Shown one piece after another: positions 1-8,060 of a stretch of DNA of 44,286 nt. Position 1 is the first letter of the stretch, and each line of letters starts with the position of its first letter. The position numbers and the translations under genes are program-made. The notes below the pieces were generated by a model, which had not been told where the DNA came from, searched no databases, and worked only from the letters and a program-made list of their open reading frames with translations. The DNA lies in contig JACKJK010000015.1 in assembly GCA_020637985.1 (NCBI GenBank), positions 1 through 44,286 of the forward strand, in the 5' to 3' direction. The DNA comes from Rhodobiaceae bacterium. Lineage in GTDB: Bacteria > Pseudomonadota > Alphaproteobacteria > Rhizobiales > Tepidamorphaceae.

Positions 1-2
1 AG

Positions 3-941
3 GAAATCAACCCGCGCATGATCCTCGCATCGGTGAAGGGTTTCGGCCCCGGCAAGTACGAGGACTGCAAGGTCTACGAGAACGTTGCCCAGTGCGCCGG
101 CGGCTCGGCGTCCACGACCGGCTTCCTCGATGGCCCGCCGCTCGTCACCGGCGCCCAGATCGGCGATTCCGGCACCGGCCTGCACCTCGCCTTCGGCATC
201 CTCGCCGCGCTGTTCCAGCGCGAGAAGACCGGCCGTGGCCAGAAAGTCCTCGCCTCCATGCAGGACGGCGTTCTCAACCTGTGCCGCGTCAAGCTGCGCG
301 ACCAGCAGCGCCTTGCCGCCGGTCCGCTGACCGAATACTCGCAGTTCGGCGAGGGCATCCCCTTCGGCGAAGCCACGCCGCGCGCCGGCAACGATTCCGG
401 TGGCGGTCAGCCCGGCCGCATCCTGAAGTGCAAGGGCTGGGAAAACGATCCCAACGCCTACACCTACTTCATCACCCAGGCAGCCGTCTGGGAGAAGGTC
501 TGCGACGTCATCGGCGAGCCGGAGTGGAAGACCCATCCCGACTACGCCACGCCCAAGGCCCGCCTGCCGCGCCTCAACGAGATCTTCGCCCGCATCGAGG
601 CGTGGACGATGACCAAGACCAAGCTCGAGGTCATGGACATCTGCAACCCGCTCGACATTCCGGTCGGCCCGATCCTGTCGATGAAGGAGATCGCCGAGGA
701 CGAGGGCCTGCGCAAGACCGGCACCGTCGTCGAGGTCGATCACCCCGAGCGCGGCAAGTACCTGACCGTTGGCATGCCGGTGAAGCTGTCCGACAGCCCG
801 GCCGAGGTGAAGCGCTCGCCGCTTCTGGGCGAACACACCGCGGAAATCCTCAGCGATGTTCTCGGCTATTCGGGCGACGAACTGCAGCGTCTCATCGAGT
901 CCGGTGCTTTCGGCGACGTGAACAAGCAGGCCGCCGAGTAG
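3..941 (+). CDS. frc: Formyl-CoA:oxalate CoA-transferase, C-terminal part (cut by window start)
   Basis: This class III CoA-transferase moves CoA from formyl-CoA to oxalate, giving oxalyl-CoA and formate in the cytoplasm; oxalyl-CoA decarboxylase normally regenerates formyl-CoA. The frame is open from base 3, so the start and roughly 110-120 residues, including the catalytic Asp region, lie upstream; about 312 residues are visible. Family features seen are VYENVAQCAGG, the MQDGVLNLCRVKLRDQQR helix, the glycine loop SGGGQPG that gates the active site, the KCKGWE strand, and the ending with GPILSMKEIAEDE and SPLLGEHT. These match Frc better than generic CaiB/BaiF proteins. It precedes a formyltransferase by 34 bases and heads a C1 gene row. 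The decarboxylase partner is not in the window. Frc identity is confident; oxalate specificity is inferred from motifs. Confidence 0.9.
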   Translation, partial: EINPRMILASVKGFGPGKYEDCKVYENVAQCAGGSASTTGFLDGPPLVTGAQIGDSGTGLHLAFGILAALFQREKTGRGQKVLASMQDGVLNLCRVKLRDQQRLAAGPLTEYSQFGEGIPFGEATPRAGNDSGGGQPGRILKCKGWENDPNAYTYFITQAAVWEKVCDVIGEPEWKTHPDYATPKARLPRLNEIFARIEAWTMTKTKLEVMDICNPLDIPVGPILSMKEIAEDEGLRKTGTVVEVDHPERGKYLTVGMPVKLSDSPAEVKRSPLLGEHTAEILSDVLGYSGDELQRLIESGAFGDVNKQAAE

Positions 942-975
942 TCCGGGACACGGCACGGCAGGACAGGGGGAAGAC

Positions 976-1893
976 ATGCGTTTGATCGTGATGGGACAGC
1001 AGGCCTTCGGCAAGGACGTGCTTGCCAAGTTGCTCGACACGGGCACCGACGAGGTGGTCGCCGTCTATTGCGAGCCCGACAAGGCCGGCAAGCCTGTCGA
1101 TCCGATCAAGGAGTTCGCCCTCGAGAAGGGGCTGCCCGTCGAGCAGCCCGCCAACTTCGACGACCAGGCCGCGCTTGATACGCTCAAGGGCTACAACGCC
1201 GACCTCATGGTCATGGCCTTCGTCAACGTCTTCGTTCCCGAGGCCGCCCGCGACACGCCGACCCACGGCTCGATCTGCTTCCATCCCTCGCTGTTGCCGC
1301 TGCACCGCGGACCTTCGGCGGTGAACTGGCCGATCATCATGGGCTCCACGAAGTCCGGCTTTTCCTGGTTCTACCCCTCCGACGGGCTGGACGAGGGCGA
1401 CAGCCTGCTGCAGTGGGAATGCGAGATCGGCCCCGACGACACCGTCATCGATCTGTATTTCAAGAAGATCTATCCCGTCGCCGTGGACAGCGTGCTGCAG
1501 GTGGTCGATCTCTTCCGCGCCGGCAACCCGCCGCACATCGTGCCCGACGAGCAGCAGGCGACCTACGAGCGCCGCTGCACCGCCAAGCATGCCAAGATCG
1601 ACTGGAACAAGCCGGTCAAGCAGGTCTACGATCTGATCCGCGGCACCAACCCGGCGCCCGGCGCCTGGACGACCGTCGGTGGCAAGACGCTCGGCGTCTT
1701 CGAGTGCGCGCGTGTCGCGGGTGACGGCATTTCCGGTCGCATCAAGGATGTCACGGACGAAGGCTTCACGGTGCAATGCATTGGTGGGCGCATTCTGGTG
1801 AAGCGCGTGCGCCCCGAAGGTCAAGGAAAGGCGTCCGCCGCCGAATGGGCAGCGGACGCAGGAATCAAGTCCGGCGACGAGCTGGGCAACTGA
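976..1893 (+). CDS. Stand-alone formyltransferase / 10-formyl-THF hydrolase-like protein
   Basis: The 305-residue protein is one formyltransferase domain (about 1-200) plus the C-terminal beta-barrel seen in Fmt. It is closest by eye to the N-terminal hydrolase domain of 10-formyl-THF dehydrogenase (ALDH1L1): GQQAFGKDV, HPSLLPLHRG, AVNWPIIMG, DGLDEGD, and ATYERRCTAKHAKIDW followed by IRGTNPAPGAWT. There is no carrier-protein or aldehyde dehydrogenase part. His103 and Asp139 match the catalytic pair (His106/Asp142 in human FDH). The third position, Asn in Fmt and Ile in FDH, is Cys101 here. A GGGGGAAG ribosome site precedes the ATG. Sitting between frc and fhs, it could hydrolyse 10-formyl-THF or move formyl between CoA and THF; the second option is my inference. 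It is unlikely to be the genome's Fmt. Confidence 0.85.
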   Translation: MRLIVMGQQAFGKDVLAKLLDTGTDEVVAVYCEPDKAGKPVDPIKEFALEKGLPVEQPANFDDQAALDTLKGYNADLMVMAFVNVFVPEAARDTPTHGSICFHPSLLPLHRGPSAVNWPIIMGSTKSGFSWFYPSDGLDEGDSLLQWECEIGPDDTVIDLYFKKIYPVAVDSVLQVVDLFRAGNPPHIVPDEQQATYERRCTAKHAKIDWNKPVKQVYDLIRGTNPAPGAWTTVGGKTLGVFECARVAGDGISGRIKDVTDEGFTVQCIGGRILVKRVRPEGQGKASAAEWAADAGIKSGDELGN

Positions 1894-1922
1894 AATCTGG
1901 CTCTGTTCAGAGGAAAAATCTG

Positions 1923-3590
1923 ATGTCTGATATCGAAATCGCCCGTGCAGCAAGCAAGAAGCCGATTCAGGAGATCGGCGCCAAGCTCGGCATTCCCACC
2001 GAGCACCTGCTGCCCTACGGCCACGACAAGGCCAAGGTCTCCGCCGACTTCATCAAGTCGGTGTCCGGCAACAAGAACGGTCACCTGGTCCTCGTCACCG
2101 CGATTAACCCGACGCCGGCCGGCGAAGGCAAGACGACGACCACCGTCGGCCTCGGCGACGGCCTCAACCGCATCGGCAAGAAGGCGGCCATCTGCATTCG
2201 TGAAGCCTCGCTTGGCCCGAACTTCGGCATGAAGGGCGGCGCGGCGGGCGGCGGTTACGCGCAGGTCGTGCCGATGGAGGACATGAACCTCCACTTCACC
2301 GGTGACTTCCACGCCATCACCTCCGCGCATAGCCTGCTGGCGGCGATGATCGACAACCACATCTACTGGGGCAACGAGCAGGACATCGACGTCCGCCGCG
2401 TCGCTTGGCGCCGCGTCGTCGACATGAACGACCGCGCGCTGCGCTCCATCAACTGCTCGCTCGGCGGCGTCGCCAACGGCTTCCCGCGCGAGACCGGCTT
2501 CGACATCACGGTTGCCTCGGAAGTGATGGCGATCCTCTGCCTCGCGGCCGACCTGAAGGATCTGCAGCGCCGCCTCGGCGACATGATCATCGCCTACCGC
2601 CGCGACCGTTCGCCGGTCTACTGCCGCGACGTCAAGGCCGACGGCGCCATGACCGTCCTGCTCAAGGACGCGATGCAGCCCAACCTGGTGCAGACGCTGG
2701 AGAACAACCCGGCCTTCGTGCATGGCGGTCCCTTCGCCAACATCGCGCACGGCTGCAACTCGGTCGTCGCCACCACCACCGCGCTGAAGATCGCCGACTA
2801 CGTGGTCACCGAGGCCGGCTTCGGCGCCGACCTGGGCGCCGAGAAGTTCTTCGACATCAAGTGCCGCAAGGCCGGCCTCAAGCCGGAGGCGGTGGTGATC
2901 GTCGCGACGGTACGCGCCATGAAGATGAACGGCGGCGTCAAGAAGGACGATCTCGGCACCGAGAATGTCGACGCGGTCAAGAAGGGCTGCGCCAACCTCG
3001 GCCGCCACATCGAGAACGTGAAGCAGTTCGGCGTGCCCGCGGTGGTCGCCATCAACCACTTCGTCTCCGACACCGATGCCGAAGTGGCGGCGGTCAAGGA
3101 ATACGTCGCCTCGCAGGGGTCCGAGGCCGTCCTGTGCAAGCACTGGGCGCACGGCTCCGCCGGGATCGAGGATCTCGCGAAGAAGGTGGTCGAGATCGTC
3201 GAGGGCAAGTCGGCGCAGTTCGCCCCGCTCTATCCCGACGAGATGGGCCTGTTTGCGAAGATCGAGACGATCGCCAAGCGCATCTACCGCGCCGACGAGG
3301 TGATCGCCGACAAGAAGATCCGCGACCAGCTCAAGCAGTGGGAAGAGCAGGGCTACGGCAACCTGCCGGTGTGCATGGCCAAGACCCAGTATTCCTTCTC
3401 CACCGACCCGAACCTGCGCGGCGCGCCGACCGGCCACACGCTGCCGGTTCGCGAAGTCCGCCTTTCGGCGGGCGCCGGGTTCGTCGTGGCGATCTGCGGC
3501 GAGATCATGACCATGCCCGGCCTGCCGCGCGTACCCGCGGCGGAAACCATCCGCATCAACGATGACGGCCTCGTCGAAGGCCTGTTCTAG
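1923..3590 (+). CDS. fhs: Formate-tetrahydrofolate ligase
   Basis: The enzyme makes 10-formyl-THF from formate, THF and ATP, bringing formate into the folate C1 pool. The 555-residue product has the usual length for the family. It shows the ATP loop TPAGEGKTTTTVGL near residue 65, then IREASLGPNFGMKGGAAGGG, MEDMNLHFTGDFHAI, and the typical ending GEIMTMPGLPRVPAAE. The frame is open further upstream into the preceding gene. The ATG at 1923 follows an AGAGGAAA ribosome site and gives the normal N-terminus with the SKKPIQEIGAKLGI motif. It lies 29 bases after the formyltransferase, so co-transcription is likely. With Frc releasing formate and a formyltransferase alongside, the block handles formyl groups in at least two ways. 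Confidence 0.97.
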   Translation: MSDIEIARAASKKPIQEIGAKLGIPTEHLLPYGHDKAKVSADFIKSVSGNKNGHLVLVTAINPTPAGEGKTTTTVGLGDGLNRIGKKAAICIREASLGPNFGMKGGAAGGGYAQVVPMEDMNLHFTGDFHAITSAHSLLAAMIDNHIYWGNEQDIDVRRVAWRRVVDMNDRALRSINCSLGGVANGFPRETGFDITVASEVMAILCLAADLKDLQRRLGDMIIAYRRDRSPVYCRDVKADGAMTVLLKDAMQPNLVQTLENNPAFVHGGPFANIAHGCNSVVATTTALKIADYVVTEAGFGADLGAEKFFDIKCRKAGLKPEAVVIVATVRAMKMNGGVKKDDLGTENVDAVKKGCANLGRHIENVKQFGVPAVVAINHFVSDTDAEVAAVKEYVASQGSEAVLCKHWAHGSAGIEDLAKKVVEIVEGKSAQFAPLYPDEMGLFAKIETIAKRIYRADEVIADKKIRDQLKQWEEQGYGNLPVCMAKTQYSFSTDPNLRGAPTGHTLPVREVRLSAGAGFVVAICGEIMTMPGLPRVPAAETIRINDDGLVEGLF

Positions 3591-3601
3591 GGAGTGACGA
3601 A

Positions 3602-4459
3602 GTGATCAGGAAGATCATGGTTCCCGTCCGCGGTGACGGTAAAGGCGACAACGTGCTTGCTCACGCGGCCGTGCTCGCCAAGCGCTTCGACGCTCACATC
3701 GAGGTGACGCACTGCCGTGCGCGCCCGGATGACCTGATGCCTTACGGCGTCGCCATTCCTTCGTTCCTGAAGGAGCAGATCTTCGACTCTGCCCGCAAGC
3801 TGGCGGAGTCCGAGGAGGCGGGTCTGATCGACGAGCTCAAGGCGCTGGCGAAGAAACTCGGCGTCAAGTTCTCCGACAATCCGAAGGACAAGGGCGTCAC
3901 CGTCAGCTGGACGGAAGAACAGGGCAAGCAGCCGGACGTGATCAAGCACCACGGACGTCTCGCCGATCTGATCTGCGTGCCGCAGCCTGACCGCTCGCAG
4001 AACATCGGCGTCAACACACTCAAGTCGGCGTTGTTTCTCACGGGCCGCCCGGTGATGATGTGCCCGCCGACCGACAAGGTGCCCGCCAAGCTCGGCGACC
4101 ACGTGGCGATTGCCTGGAACGGTTCGCTGGAGGCCTCTCGCGCCGTCATCCTGACGACCGAGATCCTTCAGAAGGCGTCCAAGGTGACCATCCTTTCGGC
4201 CGGCGAGGGCGAGCCGCACGGCGCGACCGCCCAGGACCTCGTCGAATACCTGGACGTGCGCGGCATCACGGCGAACATCGACAAGTTCGAGCGCGGTTCG
4301 AACATCGGCGAGGCCCTTCTCGCGCACAGCGCCACTGTTGGCGCGGACATCCTCGTCATGGGTGCCTACGGCGATAGCCACGAACGCGAGTTGATGTTTG
4401 GCGGCAATACACAGACAATAGTCGATACGGCGAAAATGCCGGTCATTCTGGTGCACTGA
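3602..4459 (+). CDS. Tandem universal stress protein (UspA family)
   Basis: This 285-residue cytoplasmic protein appears to be two UspA folds. The first begins IRKIMVPVRGDGKGDNVL and the second begins near residue 160 with DHVAIAWNGSLEASRA. The second ends with the nucleotide-loop signature GADILVMGAYGDSHERELMFGG and then MPVILVH. The same loop is not evident in the first half, so ATP binding, if any, is probably in the C-terminal half. The start is GTG at 3602 with GGGAG seven bases before it; ATG at 3617 is an alternative. It follows fhs by 11 bases, so it probably belongs to the C1 transcript. Its role there is unknown; stress or metabolite-linked regulation is a guess. Confidence 0.9.
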   Translation: MIRKIMVPVRGDGKGDNVLAHAAVLAKRFDAHIEVTHCRARPDDLMPYGVAIPSFLKEQIFDSARKLAESEEAGLIDELKALAKKLGVKFSDNPKDKGVTVSWTEEQGKQPDVIKHHGRLADLICVPQPDRSQNIGVNTLKSALFLTGRPVMMCPPTDKVPAKLGDHVAIAWNGSLEASRAVILTTEILQKASKVTILSAGEGEPHGATAQDLVEYLDVRGITANIDKFERGSNIGEALLAHSATVGADILVMGAYGDSHERELMFGGNTQTIVDTAKMPVILVH

Positions 4460-4472
4460 TCGCACCAGCCGC

Positions 4473-4494
4473 GAACCGGGGCGTTTCCCGGTTC
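4473..4494 (+). terminator. Short hairpin after the usp gene
   Basis: The arms GAACCGGG and CCCGGTTC form an 8-bp perfect stem with a six-base loop, 14 bases after the usp stop. No T run follows, so this is a weak terminator or 3' end stabiliser. It marks a plausible boundary between the C1 enzyme genes and the transporter genes that begin at 4621. Confidence 0.4.
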
Positions 4495-4620
4495 ATATGT
4501 GGAATTCGGATCCGGTCCAGGCAGGCGTAATGCCTCGAAGTGCTCGGGACGACAACAAGAAGAACCGCGAAAGCGGCACAACCAGCGCACAGGGCGCTAG
4601 ACACGAAAGTGGAGGAATTA

Positions 4621-5616
4621 ATGAAGAAGAGTCTGAAAAAACTCATTGCAGGCATCGGTGCGCTGTCGTTTTGCGCCGTAGCCTCGGTCGGCGTCGCTGA
4701 CGCCGCCTGGGAGCCGAAGAAGCCGGTCGAGTTCGTCATCATGGCGGGCAAGGGCGGTGGCGCTGACCAGATGGCCCGCCTGATGCAGGGCATCATCCAG
4801 CAGAACAACCTGTCGCCGCGTCCGTTCATCCCGATCAACAAGCCGGGCGGTTCGGGTGCCGAGGCCCTTCAGTACCTGAAGAGCAAGTCCGGCGACGACC
4901 ACGTCGTGATGGTGACGCTGAACAGCTACTACACGACGCCGATCATGCAGCCCGAACTCGGCATCGACATCAACACGTTCACGCCGATCGGCCGCATGGC
5001 GCTCGACACCTTCCTTCTGTGGGTGCGTCCCGACAGCGGCCTGAAGACGCTTGACGAGTATGTCGCCAAGGTCAAGGCAGCCGGCAAGGACTGGAAGGTC
5101 GGCGGCACGGGTTCCGGCCAGGAGGACTCCATCCTCACGGCCATGATGGAAGCCGAGTTCGGCTATGACGTGACCTACATCCCGTTCCCGGGTGGCGGCA
5201 CGGTCGCCAAGAACCTGATCGGCGGTCACATCGACTCCACCGTCAACAACCCCTCTGAGCAGAGCGAGTTCTATCGCGCTGGCCAGAGCGTGCCGCTGGT
5301 GCAGTTCAACGACGAGCGTTCGCCGGCCTATGCCGACGTCCCGACCGCCAAGGAACTGGGCCACGACATCGTCTACTACATGCAGCGCTCCATCAACGGA
5401 CCTCCCGGAATGAGCGCCGAGGCGACCGAGTGGTACATCAACCTGTTCAAGACGGTCTTCGATTCCGCCGAGTGGCAGAAGTTCTGCAACGAGGACGGCA
5501 TCGACTGCGCGACCTGGGTTGGTGGCGCTGATCTCGCAGCCTTCCACAAGACCGGCTACGAGCGTCACAAGGCACTGATCGAGAAGGTCGGCGCCAAGGC
5601 GATCACGGGCGAATAA
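4621..5616 (+). CDS. tctC: TctC-family periplasmic substrate-binding protein
   Basis: This is the extracytoplasmic solute receptor of a tripartite tricarboxylate transporter. The 331-residue precursor begins with a Lys-rich n-region and hydrophobic stretch, with likely cleavage after VGVADA near residue 28. The mature protein starts WEPKKPVEFVIMAGKGGGADQMAR, the family's beta-strand and ligand loop, followed by INKPGGSGAEAL, KVGGTGSGQEDS and GHIDSTVNNPSEQ, which line the carboxylate site in known members. An upstream in-frame ATG would add a hydrophilic tail. The chosen ATG follows a clear GGAGG and restores a normal signal peptide. The ligand cannot be read from sequence; the neighbouring frc, fhs and aminotransferase suggest a small oxo- or dicarboxylate such as oxalate. 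A strong hairpin separates it from tctB. Confidence 0.93.
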   Translation: MKKSLKKLIAGIGALSFCAVASVGVADAAWEPKKPVEFVIMAGKGGGADQMARLMQGIIQQNNLSPRPFIPINKPGGSGAEALQYLKSKSGDDHVVMVTLNSYYTTPIMQPELGIDINTFTPIGRMALDTFLLWVRPDSGLKTLDEYVAKVKAAGKDWKVGGTGSGQEDSILTAMMEAEFGYDVTYIPFPGGGTVAKNLIGGHIDSTVNNPSEQSEFYRAGQSVPLVQFNDERSPAYADVPTAKELGHDIVYYMQRSINGPPGMSAEATEWYINLFKTVFDSAEWQKFCNEDGIDCATWVGGADLAAFHKTGYERHKALIEKVGAKAITGE

Positions 5617-5634
5617 TCCGCTTTTGATGATCCA

Positions 5635-5664
5635 GCTTCCGCGGGCATCTGTGCCCGCGGAAGC
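5635..5664 (+). terminator. Strong 13-bp hairpin between tctC and tctB
   Basis: The arms GCTTCCGCGGGCA and TGCCCGCGGAAGC are perfectly complementary with a TCTG loop, starting 19 bases after the tctC stop. An A-rich stretch rather than a T run follows. I read it as an attenuating or mRNA-protecting hairpin that lets the binding protein be made in excess over the membrane subunits, rather than a full terminator. Confidence 0.65.
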
Positions 5665-5794
5665 ACCCTGAAAACAAGAACATTGCAGGGCGACGACTGG
5701 GGGTCCTCGCGACCCAACGGGGAAGTTGTGCCTGCAGTCTGCCTGGCAAAGAAACAATCGGCCGCGCGGAATTCGCGGAATTGAGGTGGCACCG

Positions 5795-6304
5795 ATGACG
5801 ACGAGAAAAGCCGAATTGGCGATGGCGGTTTTCCTGCTGCTCGCTTCGATTGCGCTGATGTTCAAGAGCATGCAGCTCAACATCGGCTGGATTCCCGGAC
5901 GCGGCCCCGGCGCGGGCATGTGGCCGTTCTACCTGTCGCTTGGCATGGCGCTCGCCTGCCTTGCGACGCTGTACCGCTGGTTCCGGGGCACGACCCCGCA
6001 GGCGCGCAGCGAAGAGCCGTTCGTCGCCCCCGACGCCCTGCCGGTCGTGGCGATCACGGCAGGCGGCCTGTTCGGGCTGCTCGTCAGCATCCACATCGTG
6101 GGGATGTACATCGGGCTCGCCGCGTTCATGGTGTTCTATCTGCGGTTTGTCGGGCGCCATTCGTGGCTCATGACGACAATGTTCGCGGTCGGTACGCCGA
6201 TCTTCATCTTCTGCCTGTTCGAGTGGGCTCTGACCACGACGCTGCCCAAGGGCCTGGCGATCTTCGAGCCGCTCTACTACCCGCTCTACGACCTGATGTA
6301 CTAG
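5795..6304 (+). CDS. tctB: TctB-family small membrane subunit
   Basis: This is the small integral membrane subunit of the tripartite tricarboxylate transporter, 169 residues. Four hydrophobic segments are visible: about residues 8-25, 43-60, 85-105 and 115-145. The short charged loop RWFRGTTPQARSEEP lies between the second and third. The family feature IGWIPGRGPGAGMWPFYLS follows the first helix. The frame is open upstream to TTG at 5726. ATG at 5795 is preferred because TTGAGGTGG lies just before it and the protein then starts in the usual way (MTTRKAELAMAVFLL). It sits between the receptor and TctA, the standard order. Confidence 0.9.
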   Translation: MTTRKAELAMAVFLLLASIALMFKSMQLNIGWIPGRGPGAGMWPFYLSLGMALACLATLYRWFRGTTPQARSEEPFVAPDALPVVAITAGGLFGLLVSIHIVGMYIGLAAFMVFYLRFVGRHSWLMTTMFAVGTPIFIFCLFEWALTTTLPKGLAIFEPLYYPLYDLMY

Positions 6305-6348
6305 GCGTTCGGCAGTGAACGGCGCACTCAACTTCGGGAATTAGTCAG

Positions 6349-7866
6349 ATGTTTCAAGAAATCCTGGTTCACCTTGGCGAAGGCCTGCTGGAAGCGTTCC
6401 AGCCGCTGAACCTGATGATGATCTTCCTCGGCTGCTTTGCCGGGTTGTTCGTCGGCGCTCTGCCGGGTCTCGGCTCGGTCAATGGCGTGGCGATCCTCCT
6501 GCCCATCACCTTCCTGGTGCCTCCGACCTCGGCGATCATCTTCCTCGCCGCGCTCTACTACGGCGCGATGTACGGAGGTGCGATCAGTTCGATCACCCTG
6601 GGCATACCAGGCGCCTCGACAGCCGTGGCAACCGTGTTCGACGGCAGGCCGATGGCCCAGAAGGGCCTGGCCGACCAGGCCCTCATGGCCGCAGCGGTGG
6701 CATCCTTCATCGGCGGTTCGGTGTCGATCGTGCTGTTCACGCTGTTCGCCCCGCCGCTGGCCAAGTTCGCGCTCGCCTTCGGTCCGCCGGAAGAGTTCTC
6801 GCTGATGATCCTCGCCTTCGCGACCTTCGTCGGCCTGGGTGGCGATGACATCCCGAAGACGATCTTCTCGATCCTGATCGGCCTCCTGCTGGCGACCATC
6901 GGCCTCGACATCATCTCCGGCCGTCCTCGCCTGATCTTCTTCGACATCCCCGGCTTCATGCACGGCATCAACTTCCTCGTGCTCGCCATCGGCATCTACG
7001 GCATCGGCGAGATGCTGTGGACGCTGGAGACGACCCAGGGCCAGGTGACCATCCACAGCGTCAAGACCAGCTGGAGCCGCTTCGTCGGCAACCTGAAGCT
7101 GATCAAGACCTACATCGGCGGCTCGATGCTGGGCTCCTTCCTCGGCTTCTTCGTCGGCACCCTGCCGGCGGCCGGCGCGACGCCTGCCTCGCTGATGTCA
7201 TACGGCCTCACGAAGACCTTCTCGAAGGACCCGGAGTCCTTCGGCAAGGGCAACCCCGCCGGCGTGGCGGCCCCCGAAGCGGCCAACAACTCGGCTTCGA
7301 CGGGATCCATGCTTCCGATGATCACGCTCGGCATTCCCGGTTCGCCGACGACGGCGGTGCTGCTCGGCGGCATGATCATCTGGGGCCTGCGCCCCGGTCC
7401 TCTGCTCTTCTCCGAGCATCCGGACTTCGTCTGGGGCCTGATCGGCTCGATGTACATCGCAAACTTCGTGACCCTGGTGCTCAACCTGGCCCTGATCCCG
7501 CTCTTCGTGCGGGTGCTGGCCACGCCGTTCACGATCCTGGCGCCGCTCATCTTCGCGCTCTGCGTCGTCGGCGGCTTTGCTCCGACCCAGGACATGCACG
7601 ACGTCTGGCTGATGTTCATCTTCGGTGTCTTCGGCTACCTGCTGCGCAAGCTGGACTACCCGGTGGCGCCCGCGGTGCTCGCCATCGTGCTCGGGCCGCT
7701 TGCCGAAGCCTCGCTGCGACAGACCCTGATCTCCGGGCAGGGCAGTGCGGCGGTCTTCCTTGAACGTCCCATCGCACTGACCTGCTTCTTCTTCGCGTTG
7801 ATGCTGGTGCTCTATCCCGTCTACCAGCACTTCACCCGCAAGAAGGCAAAGGCTGCCGACGCCTGA
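6349..7866 (+). CDS. tctA: TctA-family large membrane subunit
   Basis: This 505-residue polytopic protein is the large permease subunit of the tripartite tricarboxylate transporter and forms the cation-coupled translocation path. It has about 11-12 hydrophobic segments. The duplicated family motifs are present: GALPGLGSVNGVAILLPITF with YGGAISSITLGIPG in the first half, and GTLPAAGATPASLMSYG with ENNSAS-type APEAANNSASTGSMLPMITLGIPG in the second. The C-terminus KKAKAADA is cytoplasmic and basic. The start ATG at 6349 follows a weak ribosome site, 44 bases after tctB, and the gene ends just before a strong terminator. The subunit is a full-length, intact member; substrate identity rests on the receptor. 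Confidence 0.95.
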   Translation: MFQEILVHLGEGLLEAFQPLNLMMIFLGCFAGLFVGALPGLGSVNGVAILLPITFLVPPTSAIIFLAALYYGAMYGGAISSITLGIPGASTAVATVFDGRPMAQKGLADQALMAAAVASFIGGSVSIVLFTLFAPPLAKFALAFGPPEEFSLMILAFATFVGLGGDDIPKTIFSILIGLLLATIGLDIISGRPRLIFFDIPGFMHGINFLVLAIGIYGIGEMLWTLETTQGQVTIHSVKTSWSRFVGNLKLIKTYIGGSMLGSFLGFFVGTLPAAGATPASLMSYGLTKTFSKDPESFGKGNPAGVAAPEAANNSASTGSMLPMITLGIPGSPTTAVLLGGMIIWGLRPGPLLFSEHPDFVWGLIGSMYIANFVTLVLNLALIPLFVRVLATPFTILAPLIFALCVVGGFAPTQDMHDVWLMFIFGVFGYLLRKLDYPVAPAVLAIVLGPLAEASLRQTLISGQGSAAVFLERPIALTCFFFALMLVLYPVYQHFTRKKAKAADA

Positions 7867-7888
7867 TCTTTCGGGATCAGTCACGAAC

Positions 7889-7936
7889 AAGGCAGGGCGT
7901 TCCCGGTTGTCCGGGGGCGCCCTGCCTTCCTGTTTT
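7889..7936 (+). terminator. Rho-independent terminator after tctA
   Basis: The arms AAGGCAGGGCG and CGCCCTGCCTT form an 11-bp perfect stem (7889-7899 with 7918-7928), and CCTGTTTT follows. It starts 22 bases after the tctA stop and probably ends the transporter transcript. Confidence 0.8.
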
Positions 7937-8060
7937 CAGGACCTTTTCCAAATCCGAAATAATACCCACGACCTTCGCCGGCGGTTTGTTGATAGGGTGC
8001 CGGCCTGATCTGGACGCCCGCGCGACGGGCGCCGCCCCTATTGCTGCAACAGGTTCTGCC

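Noticed and set aside
1821..3437. Long open frame on the minus strand opposite fhs
   Set aside because: It is an antisense shadow of a clearly recognised gene in GC-rich DNA; its residues show no family and are dominated by Arg, Val, Asp and His.
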